DNA of 64,000 nucleotides from Scylla paramamosain (GCF_035594125.1 NC_087190.1:10259104-10323103), one strand, 5' to 3'; shown: positions 1-45,784, numbered from the stretch's first letter. Program-made: numbers and translations. Notes: generated by a model not told the origin, from the letters alone.

Positions 1-421
1 TGCATCATTTTAGTACATATTTCTTTTCATATTCATGTAGTTTTTTGTAAGGTGTGGACGAGGAAATTTATTCCATGCTCAGCTGCCAAATCTCAATATT
101 TCCACACTAGCAGATGAAATTTAACTATATGACAATTGTGGTTCTTCAACAGGATTACATTTAACTTATCTCAAAGATTGGATCATTGTCTTACCCTGTG
201 TGTCTCTCCTCCAAATACATAAAAACAAAGGAAATGTTTATAGAAACTAAAATTAGTAATAAATGGCAGATTTTGCTACATCTTGTAGTATTTGGAATCA
301 AGTAATTTTGTTAAAAAACCAAATTACAGTATAGCAGCTGAAGCAGTAATGAGTTAAAAATTTTTTTTTAAAAACCAAGTTGTTTTGGAAAGGGAGACAT
401 TCAGTAACAGAGGTTCCACTG
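1..421 (+). mobile_element. MITE with CAGTGGAACC terminal repeat (right part, enters from the left edge)
   Basis: About 300 bases match the right half of the element at 9746-10515, including TCTCTCCTCCAAATA and the end GGTTCCACTG followed by TA. The left end is outside the window or too diverged to see. It lies upstream of, and probably in an intron of, GAR1. Confidence 0.75.
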
Positions 422-625
422 TACATATAAAGTATCAGAATTCTCTTTGTCTGCTTGTTTGTCTGTTTCTGTTCCTCCAGCTTTCTGTCTTTTGGTCTGT
501 CTGTTATCTTTGTATCTGTTTTTCTGTTTGTCAGTCCCACTGTCCGTCCCTCAGTTTCAGTCCCCCTGCCTTTCCTTGTTGTCCCTCTCTGTCTCAGTCT
601 GTCTATCCCTCTCTGTCTCAGTCTG

Positions 626-914
<289 letters not shown>

Positions 915-936
915 TCAAATGTGGTTCTGTCGACAG

Positions 937-7450
<6,514 letters not shown>

Positions 7451-8039
7451 GTGTGAGTGGATTTACCTAATTGTAATTTTTACACAGTTGAGTCAAGCTT
7501 ATGACATTACATCTTTTGATAACAAAATGTTTTTCATTCACACACTGCTTTCACTTTTCATTTTCCTCTTCTCTTGTTAAGTTTATTAGTATGTCCTCTT
7601 TTTTGTTGGGTGTATTTGTGTGTGTATTGGCATGTGTGTGGGGATGGAATTATTTCAGAATGTGTCTTTATCAATTCCAAACAGAATCCTTTCATGGTAT
7701 TGTCATCATATCTTGTTTTTAATCTTAAGTTTTCCCATATAATGTGATGAGCAATATTTTAAGAGAAAGCTTGTCCACAGTGCCCTATTTAATTATTATG
7801 GTGCTTCCACATAATCTTTGTTGTGGTGGTAGCATCGTAACTATACATTTACAATACCGATTATGACGAAGACAAAATGTTGCTTGTTTCATTCAGATCT
7901 CCTTTGTCAGTGAGCTTCACAAGCAGAGTTAAATGTTTTCCTGTAACCTTTAGTTCTTAGATCTGCTGATTGGCTCAGGGCAAAATGTGACAGTTAGTAG
8001 GTTCTCAGCAGATTGAAGGACTTCTGATTACCAGAAAAT

Positions 8040-8045
8040 AATAAA
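8040..8045 (+). promoter_or_regulatory. Candidate GAR1 poly(A) signal AATAAA
   Basis: AATAAA lies about 590 bases after the GAR1 stop. A further AATAAA-rich stretch follows at about 8143-8175, so which site is used cannot be told from sequence. Confidence 0.4.
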
Positions 8046-8190
8046 ACAGTACAGGTCAAAGCCACATGTTACTCTACTGTTGCCATTTTTTTTCCTCTCC
8101 CTCTCCACAAGAGGCAGATCAAGGGCATAAAGAATTAAAAAAATAAATAGATAAAAGTAAATAAATAAATAAAAGGTCCAGTAATTGTCC

Positions 8191-8192
<2 letters not shown>

Positions 8193-8229
<37 letters not shown>
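8193..8229 (+). repeat. Poly(A) run after AAATAAATA repeats
   Basis: Thirty-seven A preceded by AAATAAATA-type repeats in the GAR1 3' region. It may be the tail of an old retroposon. Confidence 0.85.
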
Positions 8230-8230
<1 letters not shown>

Positions 8231-8487
8231 ACTTCAGTAATGGAAGTGCCTTGAAATTCCTGATGAGAGGACTTCATTTGCAGAGGCCTTACATTGCTAG
8301 ATCATTTTTTTCTGTGATCATTTAATAACTTTTTAGATATTTACTTTTGTAAATAGATTACCTAGAAAAGACAAAATTAATTTTTTTTTTTTTTGTCCAT
8401 ATAAATAGTTTTCCCCATAATCACCTACAATCTTGTATGCACTCATTTTTTGCACTACACCTAAATATAGTACTTCTGTGGCATTAA

Positions 8488-8760
8488 TGCCTCTGTGGTG
8501 CAGTGGCCAGCATGCCTGGCTATGAATCCACAGGCCCCAGTTTAAATCTGAGCTGAGGCAGTAAGTGTACAGCTCTCCTTGCTATTCATCCTTCCTTCAG
8601 GCTGGCAGATAAATGGATACCTGGAAAACCTTGGGAAAGTAAACTGTGGAAACCCAGACATTACAGTGACCTAGTGTTCCTGGTTAAGGGGTGTCATCCA
8701 CCATGAGCTCTGAGGATGAGGCCACGCAGCTGTAGCATACGGCCCCAACTTAAACTTTAA
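8488..8760 (+). mobile_element. tRNA-derived SINE between the two host genes
   Basis: It has a tRNA-like head with an A-box-like GTGGTGCAGTGGCCAGC and a B-box-like CAGTTTAAATCTG about 40 bases later, followed by a body unrelated to tRNA (GGGGTGTCATCCACC, ending near CGGCCCC). It sits in the 3'-to-3' interval between GAR1 and MRPL15. It is not a working tRNA because the 3' acceptor half does not pair and a long body follows. Confidence 0.7.
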
Positions 8761-8813
8761 GTACCAAAGCCAAAGCTTCATAATCACACAAGTATAAATA
8801 GATCAGTTCATAT

Positions 8814-8819
8814 TTTATT
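8814..8819 (-). promoter_or_regulatory. Candidate MRPL15 poly(A) signal AATAAA
   Basis: TTTATT on the + strand, about 236 bases past the MRPL15 stop, is the nearest canonical signal in that 3' region. Confidence 0.5.
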
Positions 8820-9054
8820 TCTTACAAACTGACTGTAGGCTAAGAGATTACTTCACACAAGATGAAACAACAGCTCTCCCTTCTGTGTGATTCCTATTCA
8901 CTACTGCCTCTCTGTTCTTATGTATCAGCATTACATGGTCTCTGTTGCCTGGTATTACTTTACTTCCACACATCTTACTTTTACAATTCTATAAACATAT
9001 ATATATACACATAGAAACTAAAAACATTTGAAAAATTCATAACAGTGTGTACAG

Positions 9055-35645
<26,591 letters not shown>

Positions 35646-35870
35646 GAAGCACACTTCCAAGGTTCACACACCAGAAAAGCTCCGCCGGTGTTGTGGTGCA
35701 AATGTCTTGATCTTGATCTTGACGGTACATGTGACTCGGGATCACTCCTAAGCCAGGCCTTTGGATCGGCAACTCCTGTAGTAGGAAAAAAAAAAAAAAA
35801 AAAAAAAAAGAGAAACGAACAGCATTATCTACACTAATTGTTCTTACACGACATCTGACACGACACGTTC
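35646..35870 (-). promoter_or_regulatory. MRPL15 upstream region (5' UTR and likely promoter)
   Basis: No TATA box is evident. On the - strand it contains GATCAAGATCAAGAC and GGCCTGGCTTAGGAGTGATC, a motif that recurs at 38650-38710 beside the LINE. A run of 22 A (+ strand) lies at 35788-35810. The promoter role is inferred from position only. Confidence 0.35.
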
Positions 35871-38700
35871 TCTCCAGAAACTATTTCACCGCCTCAATCA
35901 TCCTTTCATTCGCCTCTCTACACAGTCCCAGCAACAACACCATCCACTCCTTTCATGTCTTCTCCATTCTTTAATTCCTGTCATGCCCTAACTCAGTCAG
36001 TATCACTTGCATCATCTCATTCCTGACTCTGGCATACTTCACACACTCCAGCACCACATGTTCCACCGTCTCATCCTCTCCCATGTCACACATCTGGCAC
36101 ACTTTGCTGCGGGACTCAAACCATCTGTAACTCCTTGCATTCACATCCATATACTGTGCCCTCGCTCGGAAGAGAAGATCACCGCCCAGGCTTCCATCAT
36201 ACCACCTTTCATACCTCGGGGCCTCTTTCTCCTTGTACCATTCCAGGGTCTTCTTTCTTTCCATCTCATTCTTCCATTCATTCCGTCCCACACATTTCAC
36301 TTCTCTGTCTATGTCATTCTTCCATTTTCTCACATCCCATTCAGCTCCCACTCTGCTTCCTCTTGTTACCACCCATTCACGCTCATTTTGATTTCTCCCA
36401 GTCATTCTCATTGCCCACACAACTTGTAATCCACTCCTGTCTGTCATTCTCATGCATCTCTTCCTCCATTTGCTTCCACTTTCATTCCACAGGTACACCT
36501 TCCTTGCTATCCTTGCATCATCCATTCTCTCAAGCCTAATCTTGTATCAAAGTGTGGCTTTTTGTGAGTCTTTCTCTAAAGGTGGTCCATCCCATATCAC
36601 CTTTCAAGGCTTTAACTGTTGTGCACCTCGGTGCACATCCATACCATACATTATACTTGGCACAGCCACACTTCCACACTTCTCTCAACACATCATACTT
36701 ACTCGTTCTCATCCTTGCCGTCCTTCCTAATCGACCTACCCACCAGTTTACCATACTTATCTTTTCATTCTTTGCCTTTTCACACCTACTAGGATTCATC
36801 CACATCCCTAAGTACTTGTAATCTTGCACCTGTTTCAACTCATTCTCTCCAAGTCTCCATACCACATTACTTTCATCCTCCGACCTATTCACAATCATTA
36901 CCTTGCTTTTCTCACTGCTAAACCTTACTCCGAAGTCCATCCACCACATCCAACAAACTCTGAAGCTCATCTGCCAATTCACTCATAACAACTACATCAT
37001 CTGCATAAAAAAGCACATACTTTATCATTCCCCACACTTACCCCTACATTCATTCTTCTCATTATGGCTGCCAGCTCCTCTGTATACATGCTAAAATAGG
37101 GTTGGTGACAATATACAGCCTTGCCTAACTCCTCTCTCACTCTTCACCCAGTCTCTTTCTATGTCTCCTAGTCTGTATCTAGCTCTTGTGTCCACATACA
37201 TACTTTGCACTATGTTAACTATCTTTGCACTCAATTCAATTTTTTCTATGACTCTATCTAGCATTTCTCTGTTCATTCTATCATAAGCTATCTCTATATC
37301 CAGAAAACCTAGGTACAGTTTACCCCCATCCTTCTTTTTCTTCTCAGTCATTTCATTCACCACAAACATATTGTTCTCAGCTCTCCTATCCACACAAAAT
37401 CCATTGTTCTTCATCCAGCACTCCAGCTCTCTCAATCCATTTACACAGTCTCTCATTCAACACTGCACTGAAAACTTTACCTATTATATTAACTAATGCA
37501 ATTGACCTGTAGTTCTCCAACTCATTCTTACTCTTAGATCCTCCCTTGTGCAACAGACGCACTCAGCTCTCATTCCACTTTCTTGGCACTCTCTCTTCAT
37601 CCCACACTCGGTTGAATAATTCAGCCATTCTATCAATCACTACCTCCCACCATTCTTGTAGAACTCATATGGTATATCATCTGGACCTGCTGCCTTGCCA
37701 TTCTTCTGCCTTCTCATACACCTCTTCACTTCCTCCTTGCTGATTCTTTCATCCAATTCATCTGCATTCTTTCTTTCCAGTGTCACACATCCTTCTCTCA
37801 CACTAAACATCTCACCTACCCCACCTACTTCTTCCCAGAACCCTTTGATTGCCTCCCTGATTCCCTCCTTCTCTGTTATAACTACACCATTCACTTTCAG
37901 ACTCTCCACACCAACACTGCCTGACATATTCTCATCTCTCATGAACTTGTACCATTCACGGCCACCTTCCATACCTTTCTCCCTTAAAGATTGAATCACA
38001 CTCCTTTCACTCCTCATTTTAGCATTCACTGTCATTTGTCTTGTCAACTGCTGCTGCTTCACATACACTGCTCATGCATTTTGATACTCATTCTCTGCCT
38101 CATCGCTTTCATGCCTCTTTTTCCTCAGCCATCTACACTGTCTACTCATTCTCTTTTGCTCCTTCCTAGCCACTCTGATTTCATCATGCCACCATGGTTT
38201 ACATACATTCTTTCTTCTACCTACTCTCACAAACCCTATCTGGTTCTCAGCAGCACCCCTCATGTCCTCAACCAGTTTCTCATTCAGATGCTCCATATCA
38301 TGCACATTTTCATCATCCTAGCTTCTCTCACTCAGATCAACCAGAAAGTTCTCCCATCCTACATCTCTCAGTCTCCACTTCTTTTTCTTACTTTCACTTT
38401 CACTTTCACTTCATTCCCACCCTGCATCAAGCACTCCTTAACCAGCATGTTGTGATCAGACACAATATCAACCAAACCATCCTCATCTATCCACATATGC
38501 GACACAATTTCACGCATTCTTTCATTCACCAACATGTAGTCAATTGCTGATTCCTGCTCTCTTGCACTCCAAGTCACAGGGCCCTCACCCAAAGTAACAT
38601 TCAGATTTTCCAGCTCCAGTTCATCATGTTGCAGGAGACTCCTGAATTTGATCTTAATGTTGATGCTACTGGGATCCCTCCTGAGCCAGGCCAAGGGTCA
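35870..38700 (-). mobile_element. Non-LTR retrotransposon (family 2), antisense, 5' truncated
   Basis: Read on the - strand: end of an endonuclease (IDYMLVNERM, VSDHNML, 38370-38690), a linker (KPWWHDEIRVARKEQKRMS), then RT motifs: KNGKAAGPDDIPYEFYKNGG near 37680, LGFLDIEIAYDRMNREML near 37290, RGVRQGCILSPTLF near 37095. It continues into SSEKSKVMIV, YKYLGMWM and a C-terminal zinc-knuckle-like CQMCDMGEDETVEHVVLEC near 36075. The YxDD segment falls in a broken stretch near 37040. Frameshifts and stops make it inactive. Clade not certain. Confidence 0.82.
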
Positions 38701-38719
38701 GGCAGTGTTGGTTCAGTTC

Positions 38720-38875
38720 AGTTCAGTTGGTATTTTGGGGTATTGCCTTTGCAACGGCACCACTAATTTTTTTCTACTGTTGCTGCTGTTTCTTTCTTAT
38801 TAGATAGATTCTTTTTTTATATTTTTTTTCAAAGTGATGTTATGATCTTATGTTTTTGTCATTTATTATCTTTCT
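38720..38875 (+). other. Short AT-rich junction between two LINE fragments
   Basis: A CAGTTCAGTTCAGTTGG repeat followed by T-rich sequence. Nothing coding. Confidence 0.4.
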
Positions 38876-38879
38876 CAAA

Positions 38880-39510
38880 GAGTAAGAGTTTTCCCAATAT
38901 ATTTGTGTGATAAGGCTATTGGAGAAATCTTGTAGTGTTTCTGATGTTTTGTAGTTTTGGGCAATATAGCAGAAAATGTTCTAGGTTTTCTTCGTCATAG
39001 TTACATAGAGGGCAGCTTGTTTCTTAATTTCTATGTTTACTCCTCCATCCTAACTCCAGGGTATTTGTTCTGGCCTTGAATAGCAAGTCAGATGGTAAGG
39101 TGTTATCATAAATTGCTGTCTCTGTCTTGATTTAATTTTTATACTTTCTGTATATAGCTAAACTGTGTTTGGTTTCTAATTCTGCTTCCCAGCATTCAGT
39201 GTCCCAATCCTTGATTTTGCTACTTATCTCTCCCTTTCTCACTTTTATTATTTTATTAACATTTATATCTATTTCTAACATATATGTCTTAACCGTTTTT
39301 ACCCATGGATCTTTCGAGGTTTCCATTATGTCTTCAAAGATTGTTTTTAGTAATGCATTGTTACCTTGCATAACGTGTCTTACATAGTTGAGTTTGGTCT
39401 TCATGTCTCTTGCTGTGTGAGATAATGCTCCTATTTCTCCTCTTATTGGACTGTTTGGGGTATAGTTTGGGGCACTCATTACATATCTGTATGCTGTTTT
39501 CTGCTTTTTG

Positions 39511-39551
<41 letters not shown>

Positions 39552-39835
39552 TGTTTGTATAGTTTACTACTTCTCCCTCAAACATTATTAATGCTAGGAT
39601 AACACTTTTCCAATATGTTGTTCCTATGAGAACTTTATTGCAGCTTCTTGTGATGGATGGTATCATGTTTGCATATCTATTTGCTTCTTATATAATATTT
39701 TTCTTATGTTCAAGCAGAAAGTTCCTCTTGTTCATTATTTTCGTTCCTAAATACTTTATTTGATGAGTAACTTTTATTTCTTCTATGTATTCAGTAGCAG
39801 TGTTCGAATTAAAAATTTAAATGTTGCTATTTTCT
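38880..39835 (-). mobile_element. Third LINE family, C-terminal fragment, antisense
   Basis: On the - strand it reads HQIKYLGTKIMNKRNFLLE (RT thumb), ITRSCNKVLIGTTYWKSV, YVMSAPNYTPNS-like, GEIGALSHTARDMKTKLNY and a zinc-knuckle-like CPLCNYDEENLEHFLLYC near 39010. It has in-frame stops and is split by (GT)n at 39514-39550. Confidence 0.72.
39514..39550 (+). repeat. (GT)n microsatellite inside a LINE fragment
   Basis: About 37 bases, interrupting the antisense LINE coding remnant. Confidence 0.96.
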
Positions 39836-39837
39836 TT

Positions 39838-40738
39838 ATTTAACTTGAATGGTGTGGATGAAATGAGCAAGAGATTTGTACAGAATGTGAGAAATGCAGC
39901 AGCCATCCAGATAGGATATGTAAGAGTGAATGCTAGGAAATGTAGTGTGAGAGAAGTGTGATTCAGTCCTTAAGAGAGAAAGGTGTTGAAGGTGATCAAG
40001 AATGGTACAAATTCCTGAGGGGTGAGGGAATGCCTGACAATGAGAATGTGGAGAGTCTGAAGGTGAATGGAGCACTGGTGACAGATAGGGAAGAAATGAG
40101 AAGGGCAATGAAAGAGTTCTGGGAAGAGATTGGAGGTGTAGGTGAGGTACTTGATGTGAGAGAAGGGTGTGTCACACTGGAGAGGAAGTATGCAGATTAG
40201 TTGAATGAATCAACAGGGAGAAAGTGGAGAAATGTGTGAAAAGGCAGAAGAATGGAAAGGCAGCAGGGCCAGATAAGATACCTTATGAGATGTACAAAAA
40301 TGGAGGGGAAGTTGTGATTGATAGGATGACTGAGTTATTTAACCAGGTGTGGGAGTAGGAGAGAGTGCCGAAAATGTGGAATATATGCAGGGAGGGATAC
40401 AAGAGTAAAAATGAGTTGAAAAATTACAGGCTGATTGCATTAGTGAACACAGTAGGTATAGTTTTTAGTTCAGTGTTATATAACAGTTTATGTAAGTGGA
40501 CTGAGAGAGGTGGAGTGTTAGGTGAAGAAGAGAATGGGTTTCATGTGGACAGAAGAGCAGAAGATAACATGATTGTGGTGAATGAAATGATTGAGAGAAA
40601 GAAGGATGGTAGTAAACTGTACTTAGGTTTTCTAGACATTGAGAAAGTTTATGATATATGAATAGAATAATGCTAATTAGAGTCTTAGAAAAGATTGGGT
40701 AGTTAATGTAGTGTGAAGTATGTATGTAGATACAAAAT
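39838..40738 (+). mobile_element. Family 2 LINE fragment, + strand
   Basis: It shares with 35870-38700 the words VIQSLREKGVEG-type, EWYKFLRGEGMP, VREGCVTLERK, NGKAAGPDKIPYEMYKNGG (in another frame) and YLGFLDIEKVYD. It is cut off at 40738, where the BEL 5' LTR begins. Confidence 0.8.
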
Positions 40739-41249
40739 GTTACTGTATGTAAAGCGTATGTACCTCATGTCATTATTCCTTGGCATCAATAGTTTTCTAT
40801 TTGCATGAAAACGTGTAATATGTGTAAGTATCAGTATTCAATGCTATATTAAGCACCGAAGTCGATGCTCACTTGTTGGTAGTGTGGGGTTAACCCGCTG
40901 GTCGCCTGTGGGCATCGCTCATGGCCAAGTCGCGCTCAGACAAAGACGGGCAGGATGGTGACCGAGGTAAATACTTTAATTTTGTAGTAAAACCTGATTG
41001 TCATAGTGCCAAGTTAATTGCATGTATTGTTAATGAATATTGTAATATGTTGAAGGTGTTTAATATTAGTGTATAATGTTATTTTGTGAGAAATTGAGAC
41101 CGAGAACTTGTTCGCAGTTCTTACGGTCATGCCTACCTCATCAATAAAAGTCAGAGAGAGAACTGTCTTTCCTCGACCCTACGATGATGGGTGTGATCAG
41201 TAAAACAGATCACCTGAGAGCCAACTGATGCCCAGTCAGTGCGGCTACA
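40739..41249 (+). repeat. BEL/Pao 5' LTR
   Basis: 511 bases, starting TGTTACTGTATGTAAAGC and ending GCGGCTACA, with a CATCAATAAA poly(A) signal. It keeps the uninterrupted form of the site where the 3' LTR carries an insertion. Confidence 0.85.
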
Positions 41250-41585
41250 GTAAAAACTCGACCTACAAGCAAGAAATTGGCTCCATGTGAAACCGTAGCA
41301 AGAGTGAGTCACAGGACGAGGGAGGGGACGCTGACGTAAGCCTATAGGTTGACCTCTGAGGCCCTGGGGTCAGCTCTACCCTTGATGACAACCACTCCCT
41401 TCTACCCACTGTGCCTCGCCACCATTTTGTAGAACCCATGGTCACAGGCAAGAAAGTATAATAGTATGTATGTGCACTAAATTGAGTAGCCTAAGTGAAA
41501 ATTACCCACAATTAGCTAGTATTAGAGTGGTAATTTTAATTGCTCTTTTAGTGTCTCAGTATTGACACAATTAAGTTGTTAGATA

Positions 41586-42740
41586 TGTCTGATACTGAGG
41601 AAATTAATGCCGTAGATGGCCTTAGGGAAGGTGAGGGTGAGCAAGTGGACAAGGATCAAACTTGTAATGAAGAAGTTAGTGTCAGGGTGCGAGTGCTGAC
41701 CGACAAAGGAAGAGAATATCAGGTCAGTGTAACCAAAGCGTAAGCGTAAATGGAGCAGTGTTACCAGCAAAATTAAGAAAGGACTAAAAATTGTAATTAG
41801 CCCCTTTGAATTAGAGCCCATGTCAAGTGAAGTAATAGAGGCATTTCATCAGTATTATGTGGAATACACAAAACTGGTGGAACTAGAGCCAGAAAGGTCA
41901 GAGGAGCTAAATGAAGAGCTGGAACACAACCAACGAGTTCACCATGAAATATCAGAAAATATAGAAAGTGAAAGAAAAGAGTTAAAGAATGACAAAGGAT
42001 CAATTTGTTCTAGCAAACAGTCTAGACATTCTAGAGTCTCATCTACTTCATCACATTCATCAGCACAAAGAAAGCAAGAAGCAGCAACAAAGGTAGCCAG
42101 ACTTAGAAAGGAAATGGAATATCATGATAGTTTAGAAGAGGCAGAAGTTAGGTTAGCTAAGACAAAAGCAGAGGCAGAAGTTATGTTAGCAAGAGACCAG
42201 GCAATGTTTGCAAAGAAAAAAAAAAGAGAGAGATCTAGCAGTTGCTAGTGCAGAAATTAATGCTCTTAGCTTAGTTGAAGAAGAAGTAAAAATGCTTCCA
42301 GGTAATGATGAAAGTGTAGAGAAGCAAAGTTATCTTCAACAATACATAGAGTCACAAAATGAAATGAAAGCACAAGCAATTGCAAATCAACAAAGTGACA
42401 ATGCCATGCCTCACAAATATGTTACATTCCATGACTCACAGGAACCTTCTTGCAATAGAGATAATGAATTGATGACAAATGAAGTAGATGGACAAATATT
42501 TAGTGAACCTCAGGTAATAAATCTCAACCCTACAGCTCAAAGTCTTGTACCAAGCTCTCGTAGACACACTCATAATGTCAACATGCCTAATAATGTGAGA
42601 CAGAATCATCAATCCTTTTCCTATCCGGTGGGAACCTTTGCAATCAACATACCTGATCCCAAGTGGAGCCTCCCTCCAATAGAACCTAACACTTTTGATG
42701 GAGAACCCATGGAATTTCCAAGTTGGTTGAAAACTTTGAA
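41586..42740 (+). pseudogene. BEL/Pao gag-like region, frame-broken
   Basis: The frame opens with MSDTEEINAVDGLREGE at 41586 and shifts near 41740. It then reads on through a charged, Glu/Lys-rich, probably coiled-coil segment (41820-42235), shifts again at an A-run near 42225, and continues to FDGEPMEFPSWLKT, where a third shift near 42736 leads into the pol frame. PFSG/FDG-type words followed by WLK are typical of the gag domain (DUF1759) of BEL/Pao elements. As family knowledge, gag packages the element RNA. With three breaks it cannot make the whole protein. Confidence 0.7.
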
Positions 42741-45656
42741 ACTTATATAGAGTCTAAAACTTCTATTGGTAGAGAGAGACTTGCCTACTTAGACAGGCAT
42801 ACAAATGGTGAGGCAAAAGATGCCATTAAAATGTTAATGCACTTTAACTCTGATGCTGACTATGTGCAAGCAAAGAAAATTCTTAGGGATAGATTTGGAA
42901 ACAAAAGTATCATAGCTGATGCTTACACAAAAAAGTTAATGAATTGGCTACCAATCTCTCCACATAATGGTCCAGCATTAACAGCATTCTCAGATTTTTT
43001 GAAGTGCTGTTTAGCTGCAATGAAACACACTTCTTATTTGTCATTTCTGAATGACCCGAGAGAGCAGAGAAAGGTGCTAGCAAAACTCCCTGAACATATT
43101 GTTCATGACTGGAGAAAGCAAGTAATGGTATATCTTTATACTAACAGTAATAACAACACTCCTAGTAGCAATGAAGAGCACCACCCACCCTTTGAAATGT
43201 TATGTGAATTTGTCCAGAAAGAAGCAAAAGGAGCAAGCAATCCCTTTGTTTCCTGGAATTCAGTAAGTAGGGAAGTAAATGACTGGATCAAAACTCACAC
43301 AAGGGCAACCAATTGGAAACCAAGGGAATCAAACATCATGACAAAGAATAGAGGGAGTAGAACTTTCATGGCTAAAGCAACTGAGGAAAAACCAATGTGG
43401 TCATTCCAAAGTAAAGTAAATGTACAAGCCAACAAACAGTATCCCAAGGACCTGGAAAGGAAAGGACGATTCTGTCACTACTGTACAAAGGATCATGATT
43501 TAGATGATTGCAAGGAATTTGCCAAACTTGATGGTAATACTAGGTACAAATTTGCTAAAGAAAAATGGTTATGTACAGGGTGTCTAAAAATGGGTCACAA
43601 AGGAAAGGATTGTAGAAGAAGGAAAGTTTGTAAAGTATGTCAGAGATACCATCCCACAGCTCTTCACAATGATGATATGACAAGAACTGAGAGCCAAAAG
43701 GTGCCAACACAAGCAACTCAGCCTAAAGAGGATAAACCCACAGTAGTAGCAAATAAGGTCAAAGCTACAGAATCAGTGACACATGACATGCACACCATGA
43801 TAGTTCCTGTATGCTTCCATCATGTTAGTAATGAAGAGAATAAAGTTTTAGTGTATGCCCTGCTGGATGAGCAGTCTGATGCTTCATTCATCAAGGAAAG
43901 CACTCTGAATAAATTGGGAGTTAGCGGACCATCAGTGTCACTCAATATCCACACAATAAGTGGAAAACAAATCACTGATTCTATCAAAATTCATGGACTT
44001 AAAGTAAGAGGTTATAATGAAGAAGTGGAAATATCAATCCCTTCAGCATATTCAACAGAAAACATTTCAGCTGGACGGAGTCAGATACCAAGGCCCGAGA
44101 CTGCTTGCGACTGGCCCCACTTAAAGGCAATCTCTGACAAACTAATGAAATATGACCCAAATGTTGACATAGGACTTCTCATTGGTCTTGATTGTGCAGA
44201 AGCCATTATGGCAGAAGAGCAAATAGCAGGTGATAGCAAGAAGCATCCCTATGCTCGTAGGACAGAGCTAGGTTGGGGGATCATTGGTAGAATCTCACCC
44301 CATTCAAGTCCATTGGAGGATACAGTGGTAGTCTACAGAACAGTGACACAAGAAGTAGAAATCAATGAAGAAAAGAGGGTTAATTTCTTAGTGGTTCCTA
44401 CTAAAACCAAAGAGATGATTAATCCTTCTCAAGTGAGAGATATGTTTGAACTTAACTTCAGTGATAGAAAGTCAGCTGACACTCCATTATCATATGAAGA
44501 TAAAAGGTTTATGAGTAAGATGAAAGAAGGAGTACTTCAGCTGAAGGATGGCCATTATGAGTTGCCCCTTCCTCTTAAAGATGATAACATCAAGCTTCCA
44601 AATAACAAACTATTAGCAGAGCAGAGACTCAAGAAGTTAAGAGCTAAACTTGAGAAGGATAATCAACACAAAGGTGATTACAAGGTGTTCATGGATGATA
44701 TAATTACAAAAAGTTATGCAGAGGTAGTACTGACAAAGGATTTAGTTAGGAATGATGATAAGGTCTGGTACATTCCACATCATGGAGTCTATCATCCGAG
44801 AAAGCCAAAGAAGTTGAGAGTTGTCTTTGACTGTAGTGCAAACTACAGGAACCAGTCATTAAACAGTCACCTGTTACAAGGCCCAGACCTTACCAACAAA
44901 CTTCTTGGAGTGTTGTGTAGGTTTAGGCAAGAAAGCATTGCACTTGTATGTGATATAGAAGCAATGTACCATCAAGTGAAGGTCAACCCAGAACACAGAG
45001 ATATGTTAAGATTCCTTTGGTGGGAAAATGGTGACCTTAATAATGAGATAGCTGAATACAGGATGACAGCTCACCTGTTTGGAGCTACTTCATCTCCAAG
45101 TGTAGCCAACTTTGTACTTAAGAAAGTTGCAGATGACTACGGGTGTGGATCTGATGCAGCCAAGTTTGTAAGAAACATCTTTTATGTTGATGATGGTTTG
45201 AAGTCAGTAGCTACAATGGATGAAGCTGTCACTCTTATTCAGCAGAGCAAAGAATTATGTTACAAGGAAGGTTTTAACCTTCATAAGTTCTTGTCAAACA
45301 ACAAAGATGTATTAGCTGCAATTTCTCCTCATGAGAGAGCAGATGGAATTAAAAGTTTGGATTTTAGTAAGAATGAAGACACACTGCCTATAGAAAGAAC
45401 TTTGGGAGTTGAGTGGTGCATAGAATCTGACACATTTCAATTTAGAATAAAGCTGAAAGACAAGCCACTCACCAGGAGAGGCATTCTGTCAACAGTGAGC
45501 TCTATATATGATCCATTAGGTCTAGTGTCATCTCTCATACTGACTGGAAAGCAAATTTTACAAGAATTATGTAAGAATGCAGTTCAATGGGATAATGAGG
45601 TGCCAGATTATGTCAAACCTAAATGGATGAAGTATCTCCTGATCATGATGGCCTAG
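42736..45656 (+). pseudogene. BEL/Pao gag-pol: zinc knuckles, aspartic protease, reverse transcriptase
   Basis: One long open frame of about 970 codons. In order: rest of the gag-like domain; zinc knuckles with CHYCTKDHDLDDC (about 43471) and CTGCLKMGHKGKDC (about 43573); an aspartic protease with YALLDEQSDASF (about 43855) instead of the simple DTG; then a BEL-type RT with LRVVFDCSA (about 44815), LVCDIEAMYHQV (about 44943) and FYVDDGLKS (about 45180). It ends prematurely at 45656 just after KPKWMKYL. RNase H and integrase are missing by deletion, so the copy is non-autonomous. No ATG opens this frame; it would be reached from the gag frame. The function (protease, RT) is family knowledge. 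Confidence 0.88.
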
Positions 45657-45784
45657 TAAGAAAGGTTAAGGTCCTGGTTTCAGACTGTAATCTCGACAAC
45701 CAGGGAAGACGCACAAAGGCAAACAGGACCATCATAGAGAGGCCAATACATAGTCTAGTGTTGCTGTTAGAAGGTAATGCATAA
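45626..45784 (+). pseudogene. BEL/Pao integrase C-terminal tail after the deletion
   Basis: In another frame, from about 45626 to TAA at 45782-45784, it reads DHDGLVRKVKVLVSD and ERPIHSLVLL, the characteristic last segment of BEL/Pao pol (integrase tail, DUF5641-like). It directly abuts the RT end, showing that about 2 kb (RNase H and integrase core) was removed. Confidence 0.75.

Noticed and set aside
8488..8560. Possible tRNA gene
   Set aside because: The A and B boxes are present but the acceptor stem does not pair and a SINE body follows.
36007..38550. Several + strand open frames of 90-154 codons
   Set aside because: Antisense shadows of the LINE on the - strand, which carries recognisable endonuclease, RT and zinc-knuckle motifs.
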